Origin: an uncultured Ruminiclostridium sp.
GTDB taxonomy: Bacteria; Bacillota; Clostridia; Oscillospirales; Ruminococcaceae
Assembly (NCBI GenBank): GCA_947624435.1
Contig: CANQKE010000013.1
Location: 1 to 58,454 of the forward strand
Direction of reading: 5' to 3'
DNA length: 58,454 bases
Shown: one piece after another, positions 36,580 to 50,808 of the stretch
Numbering within the stretch: position 1 is the first letter of the stretch
How the letters are laid out: each line of letters opens with the position of its first letter
Notes under the pieces: generated by a model
Database searches by the model: none
What the model saw: only the letters and a program-made list of their open reading frames with translations
Told to the model about the DNA's origin: nothing
Translations under genes and position numbers: made by a program

Positions 36580-38658
36580 TCAGTCCTTGGTGCGCTTATT
36601 GATAATGCTGTCCGCTATGGACTTAGGAACCTGAATGTAGTGGCTGGGCTCCATTACATACTGTCCGCGTCCCTGAGTCTTGGAACGCAGGTCGTTGGAG
36701 TAGCCGAACATTTCCGAAAGCGGCACAAATGCGTTTATCTGCTTGATGCCGTTCCTGTCGTCCATGCCCTGTATCTCGCCGCGGCGTGAGCTGAGGTCGC
36801 CGATAACGTCGCCCATGTATTCCTCGGGCACGGTAACAACTACCTTCATTATAGGCTCAAGAATAACGGGGTTAGCCTTGCGGCAAGCCTCCTTGATAGC
36901 CATTGAGCCTGCTATCTTGAATGCCATTTCAGACGAGTCTACCTCGTGGTAGGAACCGTCGTAAAGGTCTACCTTTACGTCCACCGTCTGGTATCCCGCA
37001 AGTACGCCGGATTCCAGCGCGCCGCGTATACCCGCGTCAACTGCGGGGATATATTCCTTGGGAATAGCGCCGCCGACAACGCTGTTGGTGAACTCATAGC
37101 CCTTGCCGGACTCGTTGGGGTAAACGTGCAGCTTAACGTGGCCGTACTGACCTTTACCGCCGGACTGACGCGCATACTTGGTATCTACGTCTGCCGGTAT
37201 GGTTATGGTCTCCTTATACGCTACCTGCGGAGCGCCGACGTTTGCCTCTACCTTGAACTCACGCAGCAGTCTGTCTACGATTATCTCAAGGTGCAGCTCG
37301 CCCATTCCGGCGATGATGGTCTGGCCTGTTTCATCGTTGGTATAGGTCTTGAAGGTCGGATCCTCCTCCGCCAGCTTAGCCAGCGCGATAGCCATCTTTT
37401 CCTGACCTGCCTTGGTCTTGGGCTCGATAGCAAGGTCGATGACCGGCTCCGGGAACTCCATGGACTCAAGTATTACAGGATGCTCTTCATCGCAGAGAGT
37501 ATCGCCGGTGGTGGTGTTCTTTACACCTACCGCCGCAGCGATATCGCCGCAGTAGCATATCTCAAGGTCCTGTCTGTGGTTAGCGTGCATCTGGAGTATA
37601 CGTCCGATACGCTCTTTCTTATCCTTGGTAGCGTTCAGCACCGAAGTACCTGTAGCTATCGTACCGGAATAAACTCTGAAGAAGCAGAGCTTACCTACAA
37701 ACGGGTCGGTAGCTATTTTGAACGCCAAAGCCGAGAACGGCTGATCGTCGCCCGCGTGTCTTTCAACCTCTTCGCCGGTTTCGGGATCGGTACCCTTTAT
37801 AGCGGGTACGTCCAGCGGGGACGGCATATAGTCTATGATAGCGTCCAGCAGCTTCTGTACGCCCTTGTTCCTGTAAGATGTACCGCAGACAACAGGAACT
37901 ATCTCGTTGTCTATGGTAGCCTTACGCAGAACTCTTTTTACTTCCTCGGTGGATATTTCCTCGCCCTCAAGGAACTTATCCATAAGCTCCTCGTCCTGCT
38001 CGGCGACAGCTTCCATCAGATCGTCATGATACTTCTGAGCGATCTCTTTCATATCCTCCGGAATATCCTCGACGCGCATATCCTTGCCGAGGTCGTCGTA
38101 ATAGATGTCGGCATTCATCTCGATAAGGTCGATAATGCCTCTGAAGCTGTCCTCCGCACCTATCGGCAGCTGGATCGGAACGGCGTTGCATTTAAGCCTT
38201 TCCTTCATCATCTTTACAACGTTGTAGAAGTCAGCGCCCATTATGTCCATCTTGTTGACATACGCCATTCTCGGAACGGCATATTTGTCAGCCTGACGCC
38301 ATACGGTCTCCGACTGCGGTTCAACGCCGCCCTTCGCGCAGAATACGGTCACCGAGCCGTCAAGGACTCTGAGTGAACGCTCTACCTCAACGGTAAAGTC
38401 AACGTGGCCGGGCGTGTCGATGATGTTTATCCTGTGCTTTTTCCAGTATGCGGTAGTAGCAGCGGAGGTTATCGTTATACCTCTTTCCTGCTCCTGCTCC
38501 ATCCAGTCCATCGTTGCGGCGCCGTCGTGCACCTCGCCGAGTTTATGATTGATACCCGTGTAGAACAGTATACGCTCGGTGGTGGTAGTCTTACCCGCGT
38601 CGATGTGAGCCATGATACCGATATTACGGGTCATTTCGAGAGATACGTCTCTTGCCAT
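36580..38658 (-). CDS. fusA: Elongation factor G
   Basis: This 692-residue translocation GTPase has [20 protein letters not shown] (G1), [14 protein letters not shown] (G2), [19 protein letters not shown] (G3), [12 protein letters not shown] (G4) and the later domains through [34 protein letters not shown] and [20 protein letters not shown]. The length is normal. It drives mRNA-tRNA movement and, with the recycling factor, subunit splitting. The ATG at 38658 has GGAGGG upstream, and the gap to rpsG is 21 bases, so it belongs to the str operon. Confidence 0.99.
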   Translation of the reverse strand: MARDVSLEMTRNIGIMAHIDAGKTTTTERILFYTGINHKLGEVHDGAATMDWMEQEQERGITITSAATTAYWKKHRINIIDTPGHVDFTVEVERSLRVLDGSVTVFCAKGGVEPQSETVWRQADKYAVPRMAYVNKMDIMGADFYNVVKMMKERLKCNAVPIQLPIGAEDSFRGIIDLIEMNADIYYDDLGKDMRVEDIPEDMKEIAQKYHDDLMEAVAEQDEELMDKFLEGEEISTEEVKRVLRKATIDNEIVPVVCGTSYRNKGVQKLLDAIIDYMPSPLDVPAIKGTDPETGEEVERHAGDDQPFSALAFKIATDPFVGKLCFFRVYSGTIATGTSVLNATKDKKERIGRILQMHANHRQDLEICYCGDIAAAVGVKNTTTGDTLCDEEHPVILESMEFPEPVIDLAIEPKTKAGQEKMAIALAKLAEEDPTFKTYTNDETGQTIIAGMGELHLEIIVDRLLREFKVEANVGAPQVAYKETITIPADVDTKYARQSGGKGQYGHVKLHVYPNESGKGYEFTNSVVGGAIPKEYIPAVDAGIRGALESGVLAGYQTVDVKVDLYDGSYHEVDSSEMAFKIAGSMAIKEACRKANPVILEPIMKVVVTVPEEYMGDVIGDLSSRRGEIQGMDDRNGIKQINAFVPLSEMFGYSNDLRSKTQGRGQYVMEPSHYIQVPKSIADSIINKRTKD

Positions 38659-38679
38659 ATTTCCCTCCGTCTTATCCTA

Positions 38680-39150
38680 TCACCACTTGTAATGAGCGAA
38701 AGCCTTGTTAGCTTCTGCCATTCTGTGGGTGTCGTCTCTCTTCTTGCAAGCGCCGCCCTGACCGTTCAGAGCGTCAAGTATCTCGTTTGCAAGTCTTTCT
38801 TTCATTGTCTTTTCGTTTCTCTGTCTGCTGTAGAGTGTAAGCCATCTCAGGCCGAGCGTACGTCTTCTGTCAGGACGTACCTCCATAGGTACCTGATAGG
38901 TAGCACCGCCGACACGGCGAGCCTTTACCTCTAACTGAGGCATGATGTTTTCCATTGCCTCTTCAAATGCTTCAAGAGCGCCCTTGCCGGATTTCTCGGC
39001 TACGATGTCGAACGCACCGTAAACTATCTTCTGGGCTACTCCCTTTTTGCCGTCAAGCATGATGTTGTTGATGAGTCTGGTCACCAGCTGCGAACCGTAC
39101 ATAGGATCCGGCAGCACATCGCGCTTAGGAACATTACCTCTTCTTGGCAC
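38680..39150 (-). CDS. rpsG: 30S ribosomal protein S7
   Basis: This 156-residue primary 16S rRNA-binding protein contains [60 protein letters not shown] and [13 protein letters not shown]. It nucleates assembly of the 30S head. The start was set at a GTG at 39150. It gives the usual length and has AAGGAGG eight bases upstream. The longer frame would begin at an ATG that itself overlaps that ribosome site. It is preceded by a 159-base leader after rpsL. Confidence 0.97.
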   Translation of the reverse strand: MPRRGNVPKRDVLPDPMYGSQLVTRLINNIMLDGKKGVAQKIVYGAFDIVAEKSGKGALEAFEEAMENIMPQLEVKARRVGGATYQVPMEVRPDRRRTLGLRWLTLYSRQRNEKTMKERLANEILDALNGQGGACKKRDDTHRMAEANKAFAHYKW

Positions 39151-39309
39151 TTTACTTCCCTCCTTCATACATAATGAAAATCATAGGTACTCGAAAGTGA
39201 TTAACTCCCGCCGTCCAATTCCAGAGTTACGTCCTGATGACCCGCCTTTCAAAACATAAGCGTGACCATAAGTATATATCTCCACGAATTGTGGCTATTA
39301 ATCAAAACT
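39151..39309 (-). promoter_or_regulatory. rpsL-rpsG intercistronic leader, possible S7 control region
   Basis: This 159-base noncoding stretch is long for this compact operon. It contains a CCACGAATTGTGG inverted repeat (39280-39292), several GC-rich segments that could pair, and the rpsG ribosome site. In E. coli S7 represses its own translation through the equivalent gap. Similar control here is an analogy only, and no promoter stands out. Confidence 0.35.
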
Positions 39310-39735
39310 TTACGATTTCTTACCCGCCTTCGGGCGTTTTGCTCCGTACTTGCTTCTGCCCTGCATTCTTCCGTCAACGCCCTGCGCGTCAAGAGTTCCT
39401 CTTACGATGTGGTAACGCACACCGGGGAGGTCCTTTACACGTCCGCCGCGGATAAGCACAACGCTATGCTCCTGGAGCTTATGACCGATACCGGGGATAT
39501 AAGCCGTAACTTCAAATCCGTTAGACAGTCTTACTCTGGCTATCTTTCTCATTGCGGAATTAGGCTTTTTCGGGGTAGCGGTACGAACAGCGGTGCATAC
39601 TCCTCTCTTCTGAGGGGACGGCAGATCTACCGTCTGCTTTTTCAGCGTGTTCATAGCCTTTTGCAGTGCGGGAGCCTTGGACTTTTTCTCGTGTACGGCT
39701 CTGCCCTTACGAACCAATTGGTTAAAGGTTGGCAA
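39310..39735 (-). CDS. rpsL: 30S ribosomal protein S12
   Basis: This 141-residue decoding-centre protein has [33 protein letters not shown], the loop [18 protein letters not shown] and [16 protein letters not shown]. The lysines linked to streptomycin sensitivity (TPKKPNS and RVKDLPG) are both wild-type. In the GHxLQEH loop a Lys stands where many species have Asn. The start codon is TTG at 39735 with a strong AAGGAGGTG site. It opens the str operon behind its own near-perfect promoter and follows rpoC by 172 bases. The L7Ae-like gene found here in many Firmicutes is absent. Confidence 0.98.
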   Translation of the reverse strand: MPTFNQLVRKGRAVHEKKSKAPALQKAMNTLKKQTVDLPSPQKRGVCTAVRTATPKKPNSAMRKIARVRLSNGFEVTAYIPGIGHKLQEHSVVLIRGGRVKDLPGVRYHIVRGTLDAQGVDGRMQGRSKYGAKRPKAGKKS

Positions 39736-39818
39736 TATTTACACCTCCTTAAAGTGATAATTATGCGCTTTTAGTTTATTTTCCCGATTATGTGAAAATA
39801 TTCTGCGCACATTTTATT

Positions 39819-39847
39819 ATTATATACAAAAATCCGGTGATTGTCAA
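39819..39847 (-). promoter_or_regulatory. Consensus sigma-A promoter of the str operon
   Basis: The minus strand reads TTGACA (39842-39847), a 17-base spacer and TATAAT (39819-39824), an exact consensus match. It lies in the rpoC-rpsL gap. No intrinsic terminator was seen after rpoC, so readthrough from rpoBC probably adds to it. Confidence 0.93.
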
Positions 39848-39907
39848 GTTTTTGCGGTTTTGCCCCAAAAATTTGTAGCTTTCCCCGTCTTTTTGTTTAT
39901 AATGCGT

Positions 39908-42900
39908 TTAATTTTGTGCAGTTTCACCAACGGACTGGTCGGGTGATTCCGGTATTTCAGCCGCTGCTGCCTCTTCCTCGGCAACAGGCTCCGCCTGCTC
40001 CTTTTCGGAAGTGTCTTTCTTTATCATTCCCGTGCCGGCAGGTATCAGCTTACCGATTATGACATTTTCCTTAAGTCCCAGCAACGGGTCTACCTTGCCG
40101 TGTATAGCGGCGTCGGTGAGCACTCTCGTGGTCTCCTGGAAAGAAGCCGCGGACAGGAAGCTGTCGGTGGCAAGAGAAGCCTTTGTGATACCCAGCAGTA
40201 TAGGATTGTAGGTAGGATATTCGATATCCTCGCCCGCCTCCTTGCGCTCGTCAAGCTGATCTATGATATGCTGGAGCTCGTTCTTGTCGATAGTAGAGCC
40301 AGGCAGCAGATAGCAGCTTCCGGGATTGTCTATGCGCACCTTGCGCATCATCTGGCGCACGATGACCTCTATATGCTTGTCGTTGATATCAACACCTTGT
40401 AAGCGGTAAACCTTCTGGACTTCGGCGATGATGTAGTTCTGTACTGCCTCCTCGCCCTTTACCGCAAGCACGTCATGCGGATTTATGCTGCCCTCGGTGA
40501 GAGGCTCGCCGGCGGTTATCGTCGCGCCGTCCTCTATCTCCGCTCTCATCTTGTAGCCGAACGGTACGGGATAGGATTCCTCCGTTCCGTCCTCCGAGGT
40601 GATTATCACGTGGCGGGTCTTTTTGATCTCCTCTATGCGGATAGTACCGCTGTTCTTCGCTATGATAGCGGAGGACTTGGGGCGGCGTGCCTCGAAAAGC
40701 TCCTCTACACGCGGAAGACCCTGCGTTATATCCTCGGCGGACGCTATACCGCCGGTGTGGAAGGTCCTCATGGTGAGCTGAGTACCCGGCTCGCCTATGG
40801 ACTGAGCCGCGATGATTCCTACCGCCTCGCCGATATTGATAGGCTTGCCGTTTGCCAGCGACGAACCGTAGCACTTTGCGCATACGCCGTGCTTAGCCTG
40901 ACAGGTAAGCACAGAACGTATCTTTACGGTCTTTGCGCCGGTGGAAACGATAAGCTGCGCGTCAGCGTCATTTATCAGCTTATCCTTGGATACCAGTACT
41001 TCTCCCTTTTCATTCAGGAAATCTTCCGCAAGATATCTGCCGACAAGACGCTCTGCCAGCGACTCTATAAGCTGCTTGCCCTCGCGTATCTCGTAAATAT
41101 CTATGCCTTCTTCGGTGCCGCAGTCGTCGTCGCGGATTATGACCTCCTGAGATACGTCCACCAGACGTCTGGTAAGATAACCGGAGTCGGCGGTCCTCAG
41201 CGCGGTATCCGCAAGTCCCTTTCTCGCACCTCTTGAAGAAATGAAGTATTCCAGTATATTAAGTCCCTCACGGTAATTAGCACGAATAGGTATCTCTATC
41301 GTTTCACCGGAGGTGTTGGCGATAAGTCCGCGCATGCCCGCGAGCTGTCTTATCTGGTTCGTGCTGCCGCGCGCACCGGAATCCGCCATCATATATATCG
41401 GGTTGTATTCGTCCAGACCGTCGGTCAGCGCGTTGGTAACGTCGGCGGTCGCCTTGTTCCATACGTCCAGTACGGCGGCTTTTCTCTCCTGATTAGAGAT
41501 AAAACCGTTGTTGAAGTAATCGGTTATCTCCAAAACCTTTTCATCTGCGGCAGCGAGGATATCTTTCTTCTCGTCCGGTATAACGGCGTCAACGACCGCG
41601 ACGGTTATCGCCGCCTTGGTAGAATACTTGAAGCCCATCGCCTTTATCTTATCCAGCACCTGTGCGGTCATGGGAGTGCCGTGTATCTTAAGGCAGCGGT
41701 CTATTATCTGACCGAGCTCTTTTTTACGCACCTTAAAGCTTATCTCAAGGTCGTACTTTCTCTTGGGGTCGGTCCTGTCAACGAATCCGAGGTCCTGCGG
41801 GATATGCTCGTTAAAGATTATCCTGCCGACGGTGGTATCTATCAGCGCGGTATCGGGACGCTCCTTGCCGATATCCTTGCTTACTCTTACCTTTATCTTG
41901 CTGTGCAGAGTAACGTAACCCTCGTTATATGCCATTATCGCTTCGTTAAAGTCGCGGAATATCTTGCCCTCGCCGGGTTCTCCCTCTTTTACTATCGTCA
42001 GATAGTAAGAGCCGAGCACCATATCCTGAGTAGGAACGGTGACGGGTCGTCCGTCGGACGGCTTTAACAGGTTCTTAGCGGCGAGCATGAGCGTGCGCGC
42101 CTCGTTCTGCGCTTCATCGGAAAGCGGCAGATGTACCGCCATCTGGTCGCCGTCGAAGTCCGCGTTGAACGCAGTACATACCAGCGGATGCAGTTTTATC
42201 GCGCGTCCCTCTACCAATACCGGAGAGAACGCCTGTATGCCCAGTCTGTGCAAAGTAGGCGCACGGTTGAGCAGCACGGGATGATCCTTTATTACGTCCT
42301 CAAGTACGTCCCATACCTCGTCCTTTGCGCGCTCTACCATCTTTCTAGCGCTCTTGATATTGTTGGAAAGTCCTCTCGCCACCAGTTCTTTCATTACGAA
42401 AGGCTTGAACAGCTCGATAGCCATTTCCTTGGGCAGACCGCACTGATCCATCTTAAGATCGGGGCCTACCACTATAACCGAACGTCCGGAATAATCGACA
42501 CGCTTGCCCAGCAGGTTCTGACGGAAACGTCCCTGCTTGCCTTTGAGCATATCCGACAGCGATTTATAAGGACGGTTAGAGGGGCCTGTTACCGCTCTGC
42601 CGTGTCTGCCGTTGTCGATAAGCGCGTCTACCGCCTCCTGAAGCATTCTCTTTTCGTTCCTGATTATTATTTCGGGAGCGGAAAGCTCTTTCATCTTGAT
42701 AAGACGGTTATTTCTGTTGATAACTCTGCGGTAAAGGTCGTTTAAGTCGGAGGTAGCAAAACGTCCGCCGTCTAACATTACCATAGGACGAATATCCGCC
42801 GGAATTACCGGTACTACGTCCAGTATCATCCATTCGGGACGGTTGCCGCTCTGCCGGAACGCCTCGATAACGTCCAGCCTCTTGAGCAGCTTTATGCGCT

Positions 42901-43504
42901 TTTGCCCCTGCTGGGTGTTCTCAAGCTCCTCTTTAAGCTCTGCGGAAAGCTTGTCAAGGTCGATCTCCGAAAGCAGCTCCTTGATAGCCTCTGCGCCCAT
43001 CTCCGCCCTGAAGTCGTCCTCATATCTTTCCTTCATATCGGCATAATCTTTTTCGGTGAGGAGCTGACCCTTTGTAAGCACGGTATCGCCGGGGTCTACC
43101 ACTATATATTTCGTGAAGTAGAGTACCTCCTCCAGTCTTTTCGGGGAGATATCCAGCACCTGACCTATACGGCTGGGCGTGCCCTTGAAATACCAGATAT
43201 GGGATACCGGAGCCGCAAGCTCTATATGACCCATACGCTCGCGTCTTACCTTGGCACGGGTGACCTCAACGCCGCAGCGTTCGCATATTTTGCCTTTATA
43301 GCGTATTCTCTTATACTTACCGCAGGAGCATTCCCAGTCCTTCTGAGGGCCGAATATCCTCTCGCAGTAAAGTCCGCCCTTTTCGGGTTTTTGCGTTCTG
43401 TAGTTTATGGTCTCGGGGCGCTCTACCACGCCGTAGCTCCATTCGCGTATTCTTTCGGGAGAAGCCAGACCTATTTTTATCGAATCAAAAGTATTAAATC
43501 CCAC
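39908..43504 (-). CDS. rpoC: RNA polymerase subunit beta'
   Basis: This 1198-residue subunit holds the N-terminal zinc-binding [20 protein letters not shown], the clamp and bridge regions, the catalytic magnesium site NADFDGDQM, the second zinc site [13 protein letters not shown] and the trigger-loop region [20 protein letters not shown]. The tail is acidic and alanine-rich ([11 protein letters not shown]). The length is normal for Firmicutes. The start is a GTG at 43504, where the homologous sequence [15 protein letters not shown] begins. No Shine-Dalgarno sits at normal distance. A GGAGG lies 30 bases upstream, separated by a small GC stem-loop (see the next entry). Confidence 0.99.
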   Translation of the reverse strand: MGFNTFDSIKIGLASPERIREWSYGVVERPETINYRTQKPEKGGLYCERIFGPQKDWECSCGKYKRIRYKGKICERCGVEVTRAKVRRERMGHIELAAPVSHIWYFKGTPSRIGQVLDISPKRLEEVLYFTKYIVVDPGDTVLTKGQLLTEKDYADMKERYEDDFRAEMGAEAIKELLSEIDLDKLSAELKEELENTQQGQKRIKLLKRLDVIEAFRQSGNRPEWMILDVVPVIPADIRPMVMLDGGRFATSDLNDLYRRVINRNNRLIKMKELSAPEIIIRNEKRMLQEAVDALIDNGRHGRAVTGPSNRPYKSLSDMLKGKQGRFRQNLLGKRVDYSGRSVIVVGPDLKMDQCGLPKEMAIELFKPFVMKELVARGLSNNIKSARKMVERAKDEVWDVLEDVIKDHPVLLNRAPTLHRLGIQAFSPVLVEGRAIKLHPLVCTAFNADFDGDQMAVHLPLSDEAQNEARTLMLAAKNLLKPSDGRPVTVPTQDMVLGSYYLTIVKEGEPGEGKIFRDFNEAIMAYNEGYVTLHSKIKVRVSKDIGKERPDTALIDTTVGRIIFNEHIPQDLGFVDRTDPKRKYDLEISFKVRKKELGQIIDRCLKIHGTPMTAQVLDKIKAMGFKYSTKAAITVAVVDAVIPDEKKDILAAADEKVLEITDYFNNGFISNQERKAAVLDVWNKATADVTNALTDGLDEYNPIYMMADSGARGSTNQIRQLAGMRGLIANTSGETIEIPIRANYREGLNILEYFISSRGARKGLADTALRTADSGYLTRRLVDVSQEVIIRDDDCGTEEGIDIYEIREGKQLIESLAERLVGRYLAEDFLNEKGEVLVSKDKLINDADAQLIVSTGAKTVKIRSVLTCQAKHGVCAKCYGSSLANGKPINIGEAVGIIAAQSIGEPGTQLTMRTFHTGGIASAEDITQGLPRVEELFEARRPKSSAIIAKNSGTIRIEEIKKTRHVIITSEDGTEESYPVPFGYKMRAEIEDGATITAGEPLTEGSINPHDVLAVKGEEAVQNYIIAEVQKVYRLQGVDINDKHIEVIVRQMMRKVRIDNPGSCYLLPGSTIDKNELQHIIDQLDERKEAGEDIEYPTYNPILLGITKASLATDSFLSAASFQETTRVLTDAAIHGKVDPLLGLKENVIIGKLIPAGTGMIKKDTSEKEQAEPVAEEEAAAAEIPESPDQSVGETAQN

Positions 43505-43540
43505 TGTGACATTCGCGCCTTGTGAAAAAGCGCGCCTCCT
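43505..43540 (-). promoter_or_regulatory. Distant ribosome site and stem-loop before rpoC
   Basis: On the minus strand AAGGAGG (GGAGG at plus 43535-43539) is followed directly by CGCGC, an 11-base loop and GCGCG (plus 43530-43534 and 43514-43518), then nine bases and the GTG start. Folding the stem would bring the ribosome site to an effective spacing of about ten bases. The alternative is a weak AAGG nearer to the start. Confidence 0.55.
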
Positions 43541-43577
43541 TTTTCATCGTTTATTTCGGATCCCGCCTGTCTGACGG

Positions 43578-47384
<3,807 letters not shown>

Positions 47385-47525
47385 GCGCTTTACCACTCCT
47401 TAATTATTCGACAGATATATGTCAAAAATGTTCATAAAACCTTTTATAATACGGGATAACGGCATTGTGTAAAAGGGTTTGAAAACAGTTAAGACGCATA
47501 TCGATCCATTATGATACAGTATATC

Positions 47526-47554
47526 ATTTTATCATAGTCCGCAAGATTTGTCAA
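47526..47554 (-). promoter_or_regulatory. Sigma-A promoter of rpoBC
   Basis: The minus strand has TTGACA (47549-47554), 17 bases and TAAAAT (47526-47531) preceded by TGA (extended -10). It leaves an untranslated leader of roughly 135 bases before rpoB. Confidence 0.9.
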
Positions 47555-47585
47555 TACCAAATTTGAAAAAAAATTTCAAAGCTGA

Positions 47586-47619
47586 GAAAAAACGGACAAG
47601 TATATGTTAATACTTGCCC
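47586..47619 (-). terminator. Intrinsic terminator after the alkylation repair gene
   Basis: On the minus strand GGGCAAGTAT pairs with ATACTTGTCC (plus 47610-47619 and 47594-47603) around a six-base loop, followed by a T-run. It insulates rpoBC from the upstream gene. Confidence 0.9.
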
Positions 47620-47646
47620 ATTTGAATATCACCGCAAGGCGTTACC

Positions 47647-48321
47647 TCACAATTTTAATAAAGCATCGCGTGTTTTTGCGTCGTATTTTTCCAGTGCATA
47701 GCGAAATGCAACGCGCGGCATAACGGTGCGGCGGTCGATCAGGTATTTCTTCACGGTTTCGGGCTCTGCTTGAGAATAACATTTTAACATCCACCCAAAG
47801 CCCTTTAATACAAGCTCATGCTCATCGCCTATAAGCGCGTCGGAGATCATGAACGGAGAAATACCGTTATAGTCGTTATGTAGAATCGCGGGGATCAGAA
47901 CCACCGCGGAAGCCCGACGTACCCAAAAGTCTTCATCTTTCGTCCATTCAAGGATCGATGAAAACAGTTCCTTGCGTCTTATCAGCAATTCTCCGAACGC
48001 ATGGGTGCAGAAATCATCGCAGTCGCCCCAACCTCGCACATAATTTTTCAGCCACCCGAAAAATATCCCATAAGTTTTCGCATTATACTGCTCTCTCACA
48101 CGGTACGCCCAATCAAAGGCAATTATGCCGAGCGCCCAGTCGTGCTGTGAAAGCAATTCCTCGCAAAGCGCAAGAACATTATCTATCCGCCGATCCTCGA
48201 TTTTGCGGAAAAGTCTTGCTGACGATCTGCGAATATCGCCCGTTATAATGTGCTTTCCCTGCGGAACCGCTTCCTTGAGTTTTCGGATCTCGGTAATTGC
48301 CTCCAAAGTGATTATGTTCAA
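47647..48321 (-). CDS. DNA alkylation repair (AlkD-like HEAT repeat) protein
   Basis: This 224-residue all-helical protein of the DNA alkylation repair family (PF08713-type) has HDWALGIIAFDWAYRVREQY, WLKNYVRGWGDCDDFCTHAF, WTKDEDFWVRRASAVVLIPA and VLKGFGWMLKCYSQAEPETV, the family's conserved Trp, Asp and Arg elements. AlkD removes bulky or positively charged alkyl purines without base flipping. Some relatives lack activity, so function is probable, not certain. The start is TTG at 48321 with AAGGAGG six bases upstream. It follows the FN3-DUF6270 gene by 85 bases and ends in its own terminator. Confidence 0.88.
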   Translation of the reverse strand: MNIITLEAITEIRKLKEAVPQGKHIITGDIRRSSARLFRKIEDRRIDNVLALCEELLSQHDWALGIIAFDWAYRVREQYNAKTYGIFFGWLKNYVRGWGDCDDFCTHAFGELLIRRKELFSSILEWTKDEDFWVRRASAVVLIPAILHNDYNGISPFMISDALIGDEHELVLKGFGWMLKCYSQAEPETVKKYLIDRRTVMPRVAFRYALEKYDAKTRDALLKL

Positions 48322-48406
48322 AGCAAGCCTCCTTCGCGTACAACAAAGTAAATAGATACGGTTTCAAGCATAGCATAATAACTTTTATAAACAAAAGGGT
48401 CCTGTA

Positions 48407-50650
48407 TTAAAGCTTATCGAATATCCGCTGCTCGGGCTGCTCGCGAACGATATAATCGACGTATGCCGCCGCCGTGAGATAATATATTTCCTCGTAATGC
48501 GCGGGGTGCGCTCCGCCGAGCGGAAAGCTGTCGTCGGATATACAGTGCTTGGTGACGTCTATCACATAACAGCCGGTCTTTTCTATGAACCGTTCCTCGC
48601 TCATATTTATCACCTTTTGAGCGGCTCTTACGTTTCCGGTCTCTGTCGATGCCAGCGGGGAAATGTTGCCGTCCATATCGCGGTAGCGGTCATTGAGCCT
48701 TACGCGGTTGAGTATTATCCTGCCGCCGTATTTTTCGCTTAGCAGCTTTGCCGTTTTGTCCACGGCGGACAATATCAGCTCCTCGTCCTTTTGCGCGTCA
48801 AGGAAGAACAGCTCGGTCTCGCCGGATATATCCGCAAAATAATCGCTGCGCATTATGAAATTATCCACCGCAAAGCAGCCGCCGCGATATCTAGCCATTT
48901 GAGAGGACAGGTCGTAAAAGTCGACGATGACCCATTTGCCTATGCCCTTACGTATCATATCCGGCGCTTTACGCCTGAATACTTCTTCGGTCATAGTGCG
49001 CCGCCATACGCTGCCAAAACGTTCGGCGTTATCAAAAAATCCGTCCGACACCGGTATCGGCTCATCAAACGCCCACACCGGCGAATTTTTGAAGATGTAC
49101 TTATCAACGCAGGCGACGGTGCTGCGGTTCATAGGCTCGCGGGAAACACAGCTTCCCCATATATCCACCGGTATCTGCGCGCATATTTTAAGATACTCGT
49201 CTACACGCTCTCCCACGGTGTCTATCGGTACGCCGCTCCACATATCATACGCCGCTTTTAGCAGGAACACGAAATTCTTCTCGGTAATGACTATCACCCG
49301 TCCGAGGTTTTTCTCAAGCTCCGCTCCTACCGCCTTTTGCAGCGGGCGGCGGATACGCTCGTTTTTCTTCATCACGTCCAGCACGTCGGAAAAGCTTACC
49401 GCGGACAGCTTGCCCCTTTCAAGCGCGGTAAGCACTTTAAGCGTCCTTTTGAGCGTTCTGTTATCGCCGCAGTCGGTGTTTACATAAGCGTCGTGTATAG
49501 TTTTCCAGCCGCGTCGGGTAATGTCCATCAGCAGCTCGCGGTTCTCACAGACAAATTCCCGCGAGGTCTGCATCATTATCTTCCCCGCTGCGCTGTTCTT
49601 ATCAAAAAGTACGTTATAAAACCCGCGCGCCATTGCGCTGTCGTAATAATATATCAGGCGGTCGAACTGTATGTTTATATCCTCGCCGTCGTTGTAATAA
49701 CTCGCCACGCCGTTTCTTACAACGTCCTCCACCAGCTTTGCAAGTCGGGCGAAATAAAACCTGTCCATAACAGTCTCGGTGCGGGTGGATCTTTCGTTAT
49801 CGCTGAAATATCCGTGCGAAATATCCGCCACCACCGGATGTACAAGTCCGATGAACATATCCTCAAGCCTGTGTATATAATCGTTTACCGCGCTGTGACT
49901 GCCGCCTACTCTGATATGCTTATCCACCGAATAATATTTAGGCAGCGCAAATCTCACCAGTATTATTTTATCATGAGAAAAACGTGACAGCAGCTTTGCC
50001 GCGAAGATGTCCATCAGCGGCTTTGCCACATCTTCGGGAAGATACAGCGGCAGCCGCTCGTAATATTCCTTATGGCTGTTAAAATACTCGCTTTTCAAAA
50101 ACTCCTCGGTCTCGGTGACAAAGGTGTCGTTCCATTTCGCCGTTCTGTGTACTACAGAGCCGTAAAAATCCAGCACAAAATATTCCGCGTCGGAGCGGCT
50201 GAGGTAATCCCCCGCCGTCTTAACAAGGTCCATATCGGAAAGCCAGTCGCAGTCCGGCACTTTATTAGGAAAGAACGCGCTGAACGGCGACAGCTTGCGC
50301 AGCTTATTATCCGCTTTAAGCCTTGCCGACTTGTCAAACGCAAGCTCTAAATTTACCGAACCCATGGTAAGCAGCTTTACCGGCTTTATCATCGCGGAAT
50401 TGTCCGTTTCTCCCACCGTTATCAGCCTGCCTATCTTGTCCACTCCGCATACCCTGAACCGGCACAGAGCCGAGGTATCCACGCCGGATATAACCACCGA
50501 CAGCCCGGTCGTGGTGTTTATCTTTTTATATGAATTGTTTTCCCTGCGGAAAAAAACATGATAGCTTTCGCAGCCCTCCAGCGCTTTCCAAGTGAGTCTT
50601 ATCGAGCTTTCGCTGACAAGATCCGCCGAAAGCGAACCGATATACGACAT
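48407..50650 (-). CDS. Fibronectin type III / double DUF6270 protein
   Basis: This is a 747-residue protein. Residues ~5-90 form an FN3-like domain (SSIRLTWKALEGCESYHVFF). The rest holds two related domains of the DUF6270 type. The first has VLDFYGSVVHRTAKWN, KIILVRFALPKYYSV and VADISHGYF. The second starts with IPVDIWGSCVSREPMNR (the GSCVSR signature) and has WVIVDFYDLSSQMARY, RIILNRVRLNDRYRDMDG, CYVIDVTKHCISDD and PLGGAHPAHYEEIYY. The GSCVSRD and late GxxHPxH pattern recalls SGNH-type esterase folds. A role in modifying a cell-envelope glycan is plausible, because such domains cluster with surface polysaccharide genes. No signal peptide was seen. The ATG at 50650 has GGGGGCGGAG upstream and its own promoter. 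Confidence 0.72.
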   Translation of the reverse strand: MSYIGSLSADLVSESSIRLTWKALEGCESYHVFFRRENNSYKKINTTTGLSVVISGVDTSALCRFRVCGVDKIGRLITVGETDNSAMIKPVKLLTMGSVNLELAFDKSARLKADNKLRKLSPFSAFFPNKVPDCDWLSDMDLVKTAGDYLSRSDAEYFVLDFYGSVVHRTAKWNDTFVTETEEFLKSEYFNSHKEYYERLPLYLPEDVAKPLMDIFAAKLLSRFSHDKIILVRFALPKYYSVDKHIRVGGSHSAVNDYIHRLEDMFIGLVHPVVADISHGYFSDNERSTRTETVMDRFYFARLAKLVEDVVRNGVASYYNDGEDINIQFDRLIYYYDSAMARGFYNVLFDKNSAAGKIMMQTSREFVCENRELLMDITRRGWKTIHDAYVNTDCGDNRTLKRTLKVLTALERGKLSAVSFSDVLDVMKKNERIRRPLQKAVGAELEKNLGRVIVITEKNFVFLLKAAYDMWSGVPIDTVGERVDEYLKICAQIPVDIWGSCVSREPMNRSTVACVDKYIFKNSPVWAFDEPIPVSDGFFDNAERFGSVWRRTMTEEVFRRKAPDMIRKGIGKWVIVDFYDLSSQMARYRGGCFAVDNFIMRSDYFADISGETELFFLDAQKDEELILSAVDKTAKLLSEKYGGRIILNRVRLNDRYRDMDGNISPLASTETGNVRAAQKVINMSEERFIEKTGCYVIDVTKHCISDDSFPLGGAHPAHYEEIYYLTAAAYVDYIVREQPEQRIFDKL

Positions 50651-50683
50651 TTCTCCGCCCCCTTAGGTAATGATACATATTTT

Positions 50684-50712
50684 ATTTTACCACTATAATA
50701 CAGAAAAAACAA
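50684..50712 (-). promoter_or_regulatory. Promoter of the FN3-DUF6270 gene
   Basis: The minus strand has TTGTTT, a 17-base spacer and TAAAAT preceded by TGG (extended -10). It diverges from the zur promoter, with about 20 bases between the two -35 elements. Confidence 0.65.
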
Positions 50713-50731
50713 GTAGGAAACCGTTTTTTGC

Positions 50732-50760
50732 TTGACAAACCGAATAAAAAGTAGTAGAAT
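50732..50760 (+). promoter_or_regulatory. Promoter of the zur-znuACB operon
   Basis: TTGACA (50732-50737), a 17-base spacer and TAGAAT (50755-50760). A Fur-type palindrome begins four bases after the -10, so repressor binding would block transcription start. Confidence 0.85.
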
Positions 50761-50763
50761 ATA

Positions 50764-50790
50764 ATTTGAAATTGATTTTCATTTTCAAAT
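50764..50790 (+). promoter_or_regulatory. Fur/Zur-type operator
   Basis: ATTTGAAA (50764-50771) and TTTCAAAT (50783-50790) form a perfect palindrome around an 11-base centre. The inner GAAATTGATTTTCATTTTC closely resembles the 19-bp Fur box. It is placed between promoter and gene, as expected for autoregulation. Confidence 0.75.
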
Positions 50791-50808
50791 TCAGATCAGG
50801 AGAAGCTC

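Noticed and set aside
36946-38376. 476-codon open frame on the plus strand opposite fusA
   Set aside because: It is antisense to a certain EF-G gene, has no ribosome site and has a composition produced by the codon bias of fusA.
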